A stretch of 64,000 bases of DNA. It comes from DATHZQ01 sp963823505 (lineage in GTDB: Bacteria; Actinomycetota; Acidimicrobiia; Spongiisociales; UBA5794). Location: assembly GCA_963823505.1 (NCBI GenBank), contig CAWGLY010000005.1, positions 1,488,001 through 1,552,000 on the forward strand. The letters run 5' to 3'. The notes below the pieces were generated by a model. That model was not told the DNA's origin. It worked only from the letters and a program-made list of their open reading frames with translations, and searched no databases. Positions 43,901-51,361 of this stretch are shown here, piece after piece. Position numbers and translations under genes: made by a program. The stretch's first letter is position 1, and each line of letters opens with the position of its first letter.

Positions 43901-44810
43901 CGGCATCACGAATCTCTCGCTCTCCCGAGCAGAACACCAGCACGTCGCCGTCCGTCCCTGCCATGAGCTCGAGGATGGCGTCGCAGATCCCCTGCGGCTG
44001 GTCGCGGGGCTCCGGCGACGCCGGATCTTCCAGCGGGCGGTACCGCATCTCGACCGGATACGTCCTTCCCGACACCTCGATGATCGGGGCTCCGCCGAAG
44101 TGCTCCGAGAAGCGTTCGGTGTCGATCGTCGCCGAGGTCACGATGAGCTTCAGATCGGGTCTTCTGGGGAGGAGCCCTTTGAGGTAGCCGAGGAGGAAGT
44201 CGATGTTGAGGCTGCGTTCGTGCGCCTCGTCGAGGATGATCGTGTCGTACCGGTTCAGCCTGCGATCTCGATGCGTCTCGGCGAGGAGGATGCCGTCGGT
44301 CATCAGCTTGATCAACGTCCCGTCACCCACCTGGTCGGAGAAGCGGACCGTGTAGCCGACGAGCCCGCCAACGGAGCTCCCTAGCTCGCTGGCGACCCGT
44401 TCTGCGATCGAACGTGCCGCGATGCGGCGGGGCTGGGTGTGTCCGATGAGCCCATCGACACCTCGCCCCAGCTCCAGACAGAGCTTGGGGAGTTGTGTGC
44501 TCTTACCCGAGCCGGTCTCCCCCGCCACGATGACGACTTGATGGTCCCGAATGGTGGCCAGCAGCTCGTCCCGCCTGTCGGTGATCGGCAGTTCGTCCGG
44601 GTAGTCGATCATCTTGGGTCGGGCGGCGCGGCGGAGCGCCTGCCGCACCTCGGCGTCCGCGATCTCGCCGGCGAGAGTGTCGAGGAGGGCCGTGCGCCGC
44701 TCGGCATCGGCGATCTTCGCGGCACCTCCGAGTCGACGGAGCAGACGCTCCCGATCGCTACGAGCGAGGGCCTTGGCTCTGGTGCGGAGATCTCGAATGA
44801 TGGCAGTCAT
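40920..44810 (-). CDS. hrpA: ATP-dependent RNA helicase HrpA (DEAH)
   Basis: A 1296-residue protein of the usual HrpA length. The helicase core has GETGSGKST (motif I), DEAH (motif II, in DTIILDEAHERS), TSATID (motif III), and NVAETSLTVPGI and QRAGRCGR (motifs V and VI) within the first 430 residues. The long C-terminal part, with a conserved OB-fold and HrpA-specific domains, follows. It acts on RNA in the cytoplasm; in studied bacteria HrpA rescues stalled or collided ribosomes and processes mRNA. ATG 44810 is preferred to the longer frame. About 67 bp separate it from xthA, transcribed in the same direction. Confidence 0.95.
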   Translation of the reverse strand: MTAIIRDLRTRAKALARSDRERLLRRLGGAAKIADAERRTALLDTLAGEIADAEVRQALRRAARPKMIDYPDELPITDRRDELLATIRDHQVVIVAGETGSGKSTQLPKLCLELGRGVDGLIGHTQPRRIAARSIAERVASELGSSVGGLVGYTVRFSDQVGDGTLIKLMTDGILLAETHRDRRLNRYDTIILDEAHERSLNIDFLLGYLKGLLPRRPDLKLIVTSATIDTERFSEHFGGAPIIEVSGRTYPVEMRYRPLEDPASPEPRDQPQGICDAILELMAGTDGDVLVFCSGEREIRDAADALHDLNLRHTEILPLFARLSAAEQHRVFQPHTGRRIVLATNVAETSLTVPGIRAVVDPGTARISRYSRRTKVQRLPIEPISQASANQRAGRCGRLGPGICIRLYDENDFETRPEFTDPEIQRTNLASVILQMAALGLGDIEAFPFLDPPDSRTIRDGISLLDELGAVDPSRQGSTKWLTPLGRKLAKFPLDLRLGRMVIEAAKNGCLREVLVIAAALSIQDPRERPRDDEVKTKAEQLHARFRDEHSDFIAWLNLWNYIHTERRARTSNQFRRLCRDEYLNYKRVREWQDIYGQLREVCDELGLIRNRRPAGADVIHRSLLAGLLSHVGTKDPDGYDYRGARGSRFWISPGSTLFKRAPDWIMAAELVETSRLWARQVVQVPVDWIEDAGAHLIKRSYSDPWWDAARGSAVARETVTLYGLPLATDRVIQFGRIDPAAARELFIRHALVAGEWETHHEFAARNDAQIEDVLALEAKERRSDLLVVDDVLVAFFDQRLPQDVTSVRDFDRWWRDAKADDPHRLDLAVTDLIDPAAAAPDEEAFPDEWRHGDLALPLEYEFDPASPRDGVTIDVPLEGLDRIDPTAFEWNVPGLREELITALIRSLPKQHRKRFVPVAETVELLLERIDPTSGRLAGAVRKELTELGGMAIPPDALSVQALPAHLRPRFRLVEADGTVVAEGDDLAALKDALVAEARASLASTTHELERTGLTAWSFGELPAVVMVGGGAHQVPAYPALIDEGDTVGVRLLATPGDQGTATLQGTIRLLELNLPSVHKVLGPLLSNEAKLVLRSGPYASVEEWADDCIGSALRGIVADAGGPAHDAVGFDRLLRRARDEFADRVLEVGRTALTIMADVVAVVATLTDMPEPRYDAAVEDIERQLGELVYPGFLTAVGAARVPDVARYVAGIRHRVRRLAEDVAKDGVLMERVHTVESGYERLVELLPPSPGLADLAWALQELRVSLFAQSLGTKGKVSERRIAQALVEIEAGG

Positions 44811-44877
44811 GGGTATGCACAGCGTACGCCCGCCGCCGGCCCGGACCTGCGGGGACCACCTTCCCGACCCTGAGCAA

Positions 44878-45663
44878 TCAGCCGACGAGATCGACGAGCA
44901 CCGGCGCATGATCCGACGGTTTGGCAGCCGGCACTTTGGTGGGTTTGCGGTACGCCCGATCGACCTGGGCTGCGCCCAGTCGAGGTGCGAGCGGGTTGCT
45001 CAGAAGTACGAGGTCGATCCGCAGGCCAAAGCCCTTGTGGAAGTGTCCGGCCCGGTAGTCCCACCACGTGAAGCCCGCTGCGTCGGGATCGACGGTCCTG
45101 AAAGCGTCGACAAACCCGCGGTCGAGAACGGCGGCCAGCCGCTGTCGCTCGTCCGCCGAGATGTGGGTGCCGCCGTGGACCGCAGCCGGATCCCAGACGT
45201 CGATGTCGGCAGGGCAGACGTTGAAGTCCCCGGCGATCAGCGCAGGACCGTCGGCCATCGTCGCCGCCCGCGCCGCCATGGCGTCGAGAAACGCGAGCTT
45301 CTCCGCAAAGGTCTCCGTACCGAGAGCCCGTCCGTTGGGCACGTACACGGATGCCACCCGAACACCACCGACCGTCGCCTCTACCCAGCGCGCCTGGGTG
45401 GCGGTAGGTTCGCCGGGAAGTCCACGGACGACGTCATCGACCTCCAGACCGGTCTTGGCGAGGATGGCGACACCCTCCCAACGGCCCCCTGAATGGTCCA
45501 CCGCCTCATAGCCGGCGTTCCGCAGCGCATCGTGAGGAAAGGCCTCCGGCGTTGACTTCGTCTCCTGCACGCACATGATGTCGGGGGCGTGCTCATCGAG
45601 CAGCGCTACCACCCGCGGCAGTCGCGCCTTGAGTGAGTTCACGTTGTAGGTGACGATTCGCAT
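44878..45663 (-). CDS. xthA: Exodeoxyribonuclease III
   Basis: A 261-residue endonuclease/exonuclease/phosphatase fold protein. ATG 45663 gives MRIVTYNVNSLKAR; the open frame upstream lacks support. Catalytic motifs are NVNSLKAR (Asn), IMCVQETK (Glu), GDFNVCPADIDVWDP (Asp and Asn) and SDHAPVLVDL (Asp-His pair). The enzyme cuts at abasic sites and acts in base excision repair in the cytoplasm. The gene is divergent from the alpha/beta hydrolase at 46024; the 360-bp space between holds a notable pair of hairpins. hrpA follows after 67 bp. Confidence 0.95.
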   Translation of the reverse strand: MRIVTYNVNSLKARLPRVVALLDEHAPDIMCVQETKSTPEAFPHDALRNAGYEAVDHSGGRWEGVAILAKTGLEVDDVVRGLPGEPTATQARWVEATVGGVRVASVYVPNGRALGTETFAEKLAFLDAMAARAATMADGPALIAGDFNVCPADIDVWDPAAVHGGTHISADERQRLAAVLDRGFVDAFRTVDPDAAGFTWWDYRAGHFHKGFGLRIDLVLLSNPLAPRLGAAQVDRAYRKPTKVPAAKPSDHAPVLVDLVG

Positions 45664-46023
45664 GTGGCAGCTCCCACCAGGACGGTACCTGACGCTGCCT
45701 TGGGTGCCGCCGGGACGTCGAGATCGCACAGATAGGGCAAGCTGTCGTCTCGCTGGACCAAGAGATACTGTCCGCTCCAAGGAGACTGCGGAACAACGTC
45801 AGCTTGGGCGCGTGCTCGAGCTCGTGACGAGGCACTCCTTCGGTCCTGCGAGCCCGCACGACGCTTTGTTCAGCAGTCTCCCCCCTTCGGGCGGGCCGCA
45901 CATGCCCCGGCCGCAGCTGCCGGCTCGCCACGAGGCCCGCAGAGTTCCCCAGCTCAGGAGTTGCGAAGCAACTCCCAAGGAACTCGAAGAGTTCCCATCC
46001 GCTGAGCCTCCTACCCTTGGGGT
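45664..46023. other. 360-bp divergent intergenic region (xthA / hydrolase)
   Basis: No gene is supported. The only clear features are the three GAGTTCC/GGAACTC-type arms and the two GAA-loop hairpins at 45942-45995, which end 28 bp before the hydrolase ATG. No convincing -35/-10 pair stands out. Confidence 0.55.
45942..45995. other. Two adjacent perfect GAA-loop hairpins with a third competing arm
   Basis: GGAGTTGC (45957-45964) pairs with GCAACTCC (45968-45975) around GAA, and GGAACTC (45979-45985) pairs with GAGTTCC (45989-45995) around GAA. An extra GAGTTCC at 45942-45948 can also pair with the central GGAACTC, enclosing the first hairpin, so two exclusive folds are possible. The core GCGAAGC is known as an unusually stable DNA mini-hairpin. 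It lies in the probable leader of the hydrolase gene. Confidence 0.7.
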
Positions 46024-46704
46024 ATGGCAGCTGAACACGCCGAGCACCGCTCGATGGTGTCGATACCCATCGGGGACAGCCACATCGAAGGGGAGCTGAT
46101 CGTCCCTGAAGGAGCCTCAGGCGTCGTCGTGTTCGCCCACGGCAGCGGCAGCAGCCGTCACAGCCCGCGCAACCGTGCAGTGGCGGCACACCTCCGCAGC
46201 GAGGGGCTGGCAACGTTCCTCTTGGATCTCCTGACCCGGCAGGAGGAGATCGAGGAGCAGGCCACGCGACACCACCGTTTCAACATCGGGCTGCTGGCCG
46301 ACCGCCTCGTAGTCGCCACGGGGGTCGTCGCCGCACACGATCGATCCGCGGGTCTGCAGGTCGGCTACTTCGGAGCAAGCACAGGAGCGGCAGCCGCGCT
46401 GGTGGCGGCATGCAGGGCTTCTCCTGCGGTAGGCGCCGTGGTATCTCGGGGCGGGCGTCCCGACCTCGCCGGCGCCGCACTTGCCGACGTGACTGCCCCC
46501 ACCCTGCTGATCGTCGGTGGAGCGGACCGGCAGGTGCTCGAACTCAACCGGCAGGCGATCGCCCGGATGGAACACGCCGAGACCCGCCTCGACATCGTCC
46601 CCGGAGCGACCCATCTCTTCGTCGAACCCGGTGCGCTCGACCGGGTGGCGACACTTGCGGCGGCGTGGTTCTCGGAGCATCTCGTGTCGACCGGCCCCGC
46701 CTGA
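46024..46704 (+). CDS. Dienelactone hydrolase-like alpha/beta hydrolase
   Basis: A 226-residue alpha/beta hydrolase, ATG 46024. The oxyanion loop is VVVFAHGSGSSRHSPRN, the nucleophile elbow is FGASTGAAAAL (G-x-S-x-G, Ser), and the catalytic Asp and His are in VGGADRQV and PGATHLF. It resembles the dienelactone hydrolase family and uncharacterised relatives annotated as alpha/beta hydrolase or phosphoribosyltransferase partners. It is cytoplasmic, substrate unknown. Convergent with hup; a perfect 12-bp hairpin separates them. Confidence 0.85.
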   Translation: MAAEHAEHRSMVSIPIGDSHIEGELIVPEGASGVVVFAHGSGSSRHSPRNRAVAAHLRSEGLATFLLDLLTRQEEIEEQATRHHRFNIGLLADRLVVATGVVAAHDRSAGLQVGYFGASTGAAAALVAACRASPAVGAVVSRGGRPDLAGAALADVTAPTLLIVGGADRQVLELNRQAIARMEHAETRLDIVPGATHLFVEPGALDRVATLAAAWFSEHLVSTGPA

Positions 46705-46726
46705 CCCCGGTGCGGCCTACAACGCA

Positions 46727-46756
46727 GTGGGGACGGGCCTTGCAGCCCGTCCCCAC
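46727..46756. terminator. Bidirectional 12-bp hairpin between hydrolase and hup
   Basis: GTGGGGACGGGC (46727-46738) pairs perfectly with GCCCGTCCCCAC (46745-46756) around CTTGCA. It lies between two convergent genes and is flanked by no long T-run on either side, but the stem is long and GC-rich enough to act as terminator for both. Confidence 0.75.
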
Positions 46757-46782
46757 ATGTTGGATCTATCGACCGATGTGCG

Positions 46783-47055
46783 TCAGTTGACGGCGTCCTT
46801 GAGCGCCTTGCCTGCCTTGAACGCCGGTGCGTTGCTTGCCTTGATCTGGATGGTGGCACCCGTCTGCGGGTTGCGCCCCTGACGGGCGGCGCGATGCCGC
46901 ACCTCGAACGTCCCAAAACCACTGATCTGGACCTTGTCGCCCTTCTTCAGAGCGCCGGTGATCGAGTCCAAGACTGCATCGACGGCCGCAGCGGCGGCAG
47001 CCTTCGAATCGCCCGTGGCGTCCGCAACGGCGTTTACCAAATCGCCTTTGTTCAC
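46783..47055 (-). CDS. hup: HU family DNA-binding protein
   Basis: A 90-residue basic protein with the HU signature: MNKGDLVNAVADATG at the start, VQISGFGTFEVRHRAARQGRNPQTGA in the DNA-binding arm, and IKASNAPAFKAGKALKDAV at the end. It compacts and bends DNA as a dimer in the nucleoid. No C-terminal lysine-rich tail is present, unlike the HU of mycobacteria. Start GTG 47055 is preceded by AAGGAGGG, a strong ribosome-binding site, which fits a highly expressed protein. Confidence 0.96.
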   Translation of the reverse strand: MNKGDLVNAVADATGDSKAAAAAAVDAVLDSITGALKKGDKVQISGFGTFEVRHRAARQGRNPQTGATIQIKASNAPAFKAGKALKDAVN

Positions 47056-47089
47056 TGTCGTCCCTCCTTGGGAGAATTACATCGGTGTC

Positions 47090-47118
47090 ACTATATGGTG
47101 TTTTTCGCCTACACGGAA
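47090..47118 (-). promoter_or_regulatory. Possible hup promoter
   Basis: On the minus strand TATAGT (47090-47095) is a good -10, with TTCCGT (47113-47118) at 17 bp as a weak -35. The -10 lies about 35 bp upstream of the GTG start, so a short leader with the AAGGAGGG site results. Confidence 0.4.
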
Positions 47119-47254
47119 GCAAAGCCCTTGATTTGTGGGCGTTTTCGCGCTTCGGCTCGCGGGCGGGTCCGGCTCGGATGAGGCCCTGACTCGCGGCGAG
47201 CAGTGACCCCGCCGGGACCCGACCGGGAGGGCGGAGCCTCGTAAGATCGACCCG

Positions 47255-48709
47255 ATGAGCCACACGAAGAACGAGCGGCTCCCCCGCGGAGTGTGGCTCG
47301 CGTCCGGAGCGGTGATCGTGCTGCTGCTGTCGGTTGCGGGCCGGTATGGCTTCCACCGCGACGAGCTGTACTTCATCGCCGCAGGCAGGCGACTCGACTG
47401 GGGCTACGTCGATCAGCCACCACTCACTCCCCTCGTCGCGCGCCTCACGGAGGCGCTGGGCGGGGCGACACCGTGGGCCTTTCGCATCCTTCCCGCCCTC
47501 GCCATTGGCGGGGTGGTGCTGCTGGCGGCGGCGATGGCTCGGCGGTTCGGCGGAAGCCAGCGGGCGCAGGTGTTTGCGGCCGTGGCCTCGGGTGGTGCTG
47601 GGTTTGCTCTCGCCGTCGGGCATCTGTTGAGCACCGCCACCTTCGAGTACTTCCTATGGACGCTGGCTGCGTGGATGCTGGTGAAGATCCTCGCCGGAGA
47701 TGACCCCCGATGGTGGCTCGGCTTCGGGTTGACGATCGGGATCGGTCTCCAGAACAAGCACTTGATCGGCATCTTCGCCGCGGCCGTCCTGATCGGGATG
47801 CTCGCCACCAAGCAGCGCAGCCTCCTCCGCAGCAAGTGGCCGTGGATCGGCGCCGCCATCGCGGCGCTCATCGCACTCCCCAATGTGGTCTGGCAGTTCG
47901 CCAACGGCCTGCCTCAGCTGGAGATGGCCGAAGCGCTCGCCGGCAGGAGCGACGGGCCGATTGTGTTCATCTTGGAGCAGGTGGGTCTGCTGTCCATCGT
48001 GCTGGCGGTGCCGGCGACCATCGGGCTCGTTCGGCTGCTGCGCGGGCCGGACCTCGAACGGTGGCGGCCGCTCGGCGTCACCTTCGTCGTGCTGTTCGCT
48101 CTCTTTCTGACGACGGGCGGCAAGGCGTATTACGTGGCGCCGCTCTACCCGACGCTGCTGGCAGCAGGATCGTTGTGGTTCGCCGACCTCACGGGCGCCA
48201 AGCGGACGATCATGGTGGGGGCGACCGCCGTCGGCGTGGTCATCGGGTTGTTCATCGCCCTCCCCCTGCTGCCAGCGTCGTCGATGTCCACGTTCGACGC
48301 CACAGGTGAGCTCGGTGAGACGGTCGGCTGGCCGGAGCTCATCGACCAGGTCGAAGAGGTCTACCTCACCATCCCCGAAGACCACCGCGATGCGGTGGTG
48401 ATCTTCACCAGCTCTTACGGAGAGGCGGGGGCGGTCGAGGTGCTCGGTGAGGGGCGCGGCCTCCCGGCTGCAGTGAGCGGGCACAACACGTATTGGTTGT
48501 GGGGCCCGCCGGACCGGCACGGACCGATCATCGGCGTGGGCCAGGTCGAAGAGCCGCTCCGGCGCATCTGTCCCGACGTGGCAAGGGTGGGCACGATCAC
48601 CAACCCGTACGGCGTCGAGAACGAAGAGGCTGGTCTGCCGCTACTGCTGTGCGTGAGCCCGCAGGCGCAGCTCGCCGACATCTGGGACGACGTCCGCCAC
48701 TACAACTGA
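47255..48709 (+). CDS. Membrane glycosyltransferase of the PMT/ArnT type (GT39-like)
   Basis: A 484-residue protein with about ten helices. The N-terminal GFHRDELYFIAAGRRLDWGYVDQPPLTPL is the conserved acidic periplasmic loop of PMT_2 glycosyltransferases, which use lipid-linked sugars. The C-terminal soluble part (ELIDQVEEVYLTIPEDHRDAVVIF) is probably extracytoplasmic. Acceptor and sugar are unknown; cell-wall or protein glycosylation is likely. ATG 47255 is the start, with GGAGGG shortly upstream. It ends close to the convergent modC gene (33 bp). Confidence 0.82.
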   Translation: MSHTKNERLPRGVWLASGAVIVLLLSVAGRYGFHRDELYFIAAGRRLDWGYVDQPPLTPLVARLTEALGGATPWAFRILPALAIGGVVLLAAAMARRFGGSQRAQVFAAVASGGAGFALAVGHLLSTATFEYFLWTLAAWMLVKILAGDDPRWWLGFGLTIGIGLQNKHLIGIFAAAVLIGMLATKQRSLLRSKWPWIGAAIAALIALPNVVWQFANGLPQLEMAEALAGRSDGPIVFILEQVGLLSIVLAVPATIGLVRLLRGPDLERWRPLGVTFVVLFALFLTTGGKAYYVAPLYPTLLAAGSLWFADLTGAKRTIMVGATAVGVVIGLFIALPLLPASSMSTFDATGELGETVGWPELIDQVEEVYLTIPEDHRDAVVIFTSSYGEAGAVEVLGEGRGLPAAVSGHNTYWLWGPPDRHGPIIGVGQVEEPLRRICPDVARVGTITNPYGVENEEAGLPLLLCVSPQAQLADIWDDVRHYN

Positions 48710-48741
48710 GGCGACGGGGTCGGCCTGGTGCGGCGCAGATA

Positions 48742-49809
48742 TCAGTCCGCCTCGACGGCTATTTCGGTGGCCTTGATCGAGAGCCACACGGCGTCGCCGA
48801 CGGCGAGGTGGAGCGCATCGACCGCAACGGGCGTGATCTCCGCCGTGAGCCGGAGAGGGTCGCCGGTCTGCACCCGCACCCGGTCTCCGTAGTGCTCGAT
48901 ACGGGCGATCGTCGTCTCCCATGTGTTGCGCGGGCTCCCTTCCGGTTGATGCAGATGCAACGAGATCGCCCGGGGATGAATGGTGGCGAGTACGGAGCCG
49001 GCAATGTGCGTGTCCGCCACGTGCAGCTCGTGGTCCCCTACTTGGACCGCACCGTGGGCGGCTGAGCCGGTGAGGAGGTTTGACCCCGCGAGGTCGGCCA
49101 CGTACGCGGTGCGTGGTCGCAGCCTGATGTCATCGGCGCTACCTGCCTGGGTGATCCTGCCCGCTTCGATGACCAGGACCTCGTCCGCCAGGAGGAACGC
49201 CTCCGTCGGATCGTGGGTGATGAGGAGCCGGGGCCCCGTGAAGAGGCGCAGATGGTCGGCCAGGGTGCGGCGCAGCTGAACTCGGGTGGTCGCATCGAGG
49301 GCTGCGAGCGGCTCGTCGAGCAGCAACAACTCCGGTTCGACGATCAGGGCTCTCGCCAGCGCCACCCGTTGCGCCTGGCCGCCGGACAGTTCGCCCGGCT
49401 TGCGATGTGCCAGATCCTCGATACCCAGCCGCGACAGCCATGCCGTGGCCTGTGCGACGGCGGACCTGCCCTGCACCCTGCGGCTCCGCAGCCCAAAAGC
49501 CACGTTCTCGACCACCGACAGGTGGGGGAACAGCACGTAGTCCTGGAAGACCACTCCGATGCTGCGACCGTCCGGGGGGACGTAGACGTTGCTTGCGGGA
49601 TCGTCGAGGGCATTTCCGTTCAGCTCGATCCTGCCGGCTTCGAGCGGCACCAACCCGGCGAGTGCAGCAACGGCCGTCGACTTGCCCGCACCGTTGGGGC
49701 CGAGGAGCGCAACGGTCCGTCCCGGCGGGATGACGAGGGAGACGTCGATGACAAAACCGTCGTCCCTCACAACCACGAGGTGGGCGCTGAGACCTCCTGT
49801 CGGATTCAC
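48742..49809 (-). CDS. modC: Molybdate ABC transporter ATPase
   Basis: A 355-residue protein. The ATPase has GPNGAGKST, the Q loop GVVFQDYVLFPHLSVVENV, the signature LSGGQAQRVALARAL and Walker B LLLDEPLAALD. A C-terminal TOBE-type domain (about residue 240 to the end, including TIHPRAISLHLHQPEGSPRNTWE) would bind molybdate or a related oxyanion and regulate the ATPase. GTG 49809 overlaps the modB stop (GTGA). It sits on the inner face of the membrane. Confidence 0.9.
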   Translation of the reverse strand: MNPTGGLSAHLVVVRDDGFVIDVSLVIPPGRTVALLGPNGAGKSTAVAALAGLVPLEAGRIELNGNALDDPASNVYVPPDGRSIGVVFQDYVLFPHLSVVENVAFGLRSRRVQGRSAVAQATAWLSRLGIEDLAHRKPGELSGGQAQRVALARALIVEPELLLLDEPLAALDATTRVQLRRTLADHLRLFTGPRLLITHDPTEAFLLADEVLVIEAGRITQAGSADDIRLRPRTAYVADLAGSNLLTGSAAHGAVQVGDHELHVADTHIAGSVLATIHPRAISLHLHQPEGSPRNTWETTIARIEHYGDRVRVQTGDPLRLTAEITPVAVDALHLAVGDAVWLSIKATEIAVEAD

Positions 49810-50618
49810 GGGGTCTTCCACCAGCGTTCCCGCAGAAGGATGAGCACCGCCAGTGAGATGGCGACCATGACCAGGCTCAGCGCCACGGCGGTGTCGCGAT
49901 CGCCCTCCAGTGCCACAAACACTGCGAGCGGGAGGGTCTGGGTCCGGCCTTGGAGATTCCCAGCAAACGTGATGGTGGCGCCGAACTCTCCGAGTGCTCG
50001 CGCCCACGTGAGCATGAGTCCCGCACCGAGGGAAGGGCCGATCATCGGAAGGGTCACCCGTCTGAGGACGGTCCAGCGGCCGGCGCCGAGGGTCGCCGCC
50101 GCTCCTTCGAACCGCGGGTCCAGGTTGCGCAGCGCCCCTTCAACGGTGATGACGAGAAACGGCATGGCAACAAACGTGACCGCGAGGATCACGCCCCATG
50201 TCGAGAACGGCAGGACCAGCCCCGTCAGCTCGTTGAGCGGTCCGCCGATCCATCCTCTCCTCCCGAAGGCAAACAGCAGCGCGGCGCCGCCGACGACGGG
50301 CGGGATGACCAGAGGAAGCAGCACGAGACTGCGGACGATGGCACGTCCTGGAAACTCAACCCGGGCGAGCAGCCACGCCAGCGGCACGCCGACGACGGCG
50401 GAGATCACCGTTGCCCCCAGCGACGTGAGCAACGACAGGCGCAGCGCATCGGCTACGACGTCCTGCGTCAGCAGGTGCGGCAGGTCGCGCCACGGGGTGC
50501 GGGCGAGCAGGCCGACGAGCGGGAGGACGAAGAGTGCGATCCCGAGGATGGCGAGGACGATGAGCAAAGCCGGAGGTCGGCCGAGACGACGACGCTTGCG
50601 GGGCAACGATGCAGTCAC
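49806..50618 (-). CDS. modB: Molybdate ABC transporter permease
   Basis: A 270-residue membrane protein with five to six helices. SLLTSLGATVISAVVGVPLAWLLARVEFPGR and the EAA-type loop EGAAATLGAGRWTVLRRVTLPMIGP match ModB/CysT-type permeases. A terminal RERWWKTP follows the last helix. The GTG 50618 start overlaps the modA stop (GTGA). Confidence 0.9.
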   Translation of the reverse strand: MTASLPRKRRRLGRPPALLIVLAILGIALFVLPLVGLLARTPWRDLPHLLTQDVVADALRLSLLTSLGATVISAVVGVPLAWLLARVEFPGRAIVRSLVLLPLVIPPVVGGAALLFAFGRRGWIGGPLNELTGLVLPFSTWGVILAVTFVAMPFLVITVEGALRNLDPRFEGAAATLGAGRWTVLRRVTLPMIGPSLGAGLMLTWARALGEFGATITFAGNLQGRTQTLPLAVFVALEGDRDTAVALSLVMVAISLAVLILLRERWWKTP

Positions 50619-51361
50619 GGCGACAGGAACCCGCGGCTGTTGAGGATCTCCTGCCCTTCTGCCGACAGCACAAACGCGATGAAGGTCTGGGCGTCACGAG
50701 GGTTCGGACCGCCGGAGACGAGGACGATCGGGTATTCGGTCACGACGTCTGCGTCGAGCCCCAATCCGATCATTTCGGTGCGCCCGTCGCTCGCGACCAC
50801 GTCGGTGACGTAGACGAGTCCCGCATCGAGCTCGCCGGCTTCGATCTTGGTCAGCAGCGCCCGCACGCTGGCCTCGTTGGTGTCCACCTCCGCAACGATC
50901 CCCGCAGCGTCGAGGGCCATGCGAGCCAGCGCTCCACACGGAACAGGCTCGGCGCACAGACCGATCAGCCGATCGGGGTCGGCAAAATCGGCGAGACCGT
51001 CCACCCCGGCAGGATTGCCCGCCGGCACGGCAATGGTGAGCGTGTTGCGGGCCAGGATCCGGGGCGGCGCCGCTGCTCGACCGGCAATGACGACCTCGTT
51101 GATGTTCCTGGTGTCCGCCGCAGCGAACACGTCGGCTGGCGCTCCTTCGATGATCTGCTCACGCAGCGTTGCGCTGCCGCCGAGGTTCACTACCACGTCG
51201 ACGCCGGGATGGGCGCCCTCGAACGCACGCTCGATATCGGCGAAGGCATCGGTGAGGGAAGCTGCGGCCGACACCAGCACCCGACGCGCCCCATCGTCCG
51301 ATCCGCCGCACGAAGAGCCTGCCAGCAACCCGGCCATGGCAATCACCCAGACCCGCCTCAT
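50615..51361 (-). CDS. modA: Molybdate-type substrate-binding protein
   Basis: A 248-residue exported binding protein starting at ATG 51361. A signal peptide ends near residue 19 and a Cys follows in GSSC; the lipobox is weak (G at -3), so lipidation is uncertain. The fold is a ModA-type two-lobe oxyanion-binding protein opening VLVSAAASLTDAFADIERAF, with NLGGSATLREQIIEGAPADVFAAA. It should bind molybdate or tungstate. The start overlaps the preceding regulator stop (ATGA), so the whole set is one operon. Confidence 0.9.
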   Translation of the reverse strand: MRRVWVIAMAGLLAGSSCGGSDDGARRVLVSAAASLTDAFADIERAFEGAHPGVDVVVNLGGSATLREQIIEGAPADVFAAADTRNINEVVIAGRAAAPPRILARNTLTIAVPAGNPAGVDGLADFADPDRLIGLCAEPVPCGALARMALDAAGIVAEVDTNEASVRALLTKIEAGELDAGLVYVTDVVASDGRTEMIGLGLDADVVTEYPIVLVSGGPNPRDAQTFIAFVLSAEGQEILNSRGFLSP

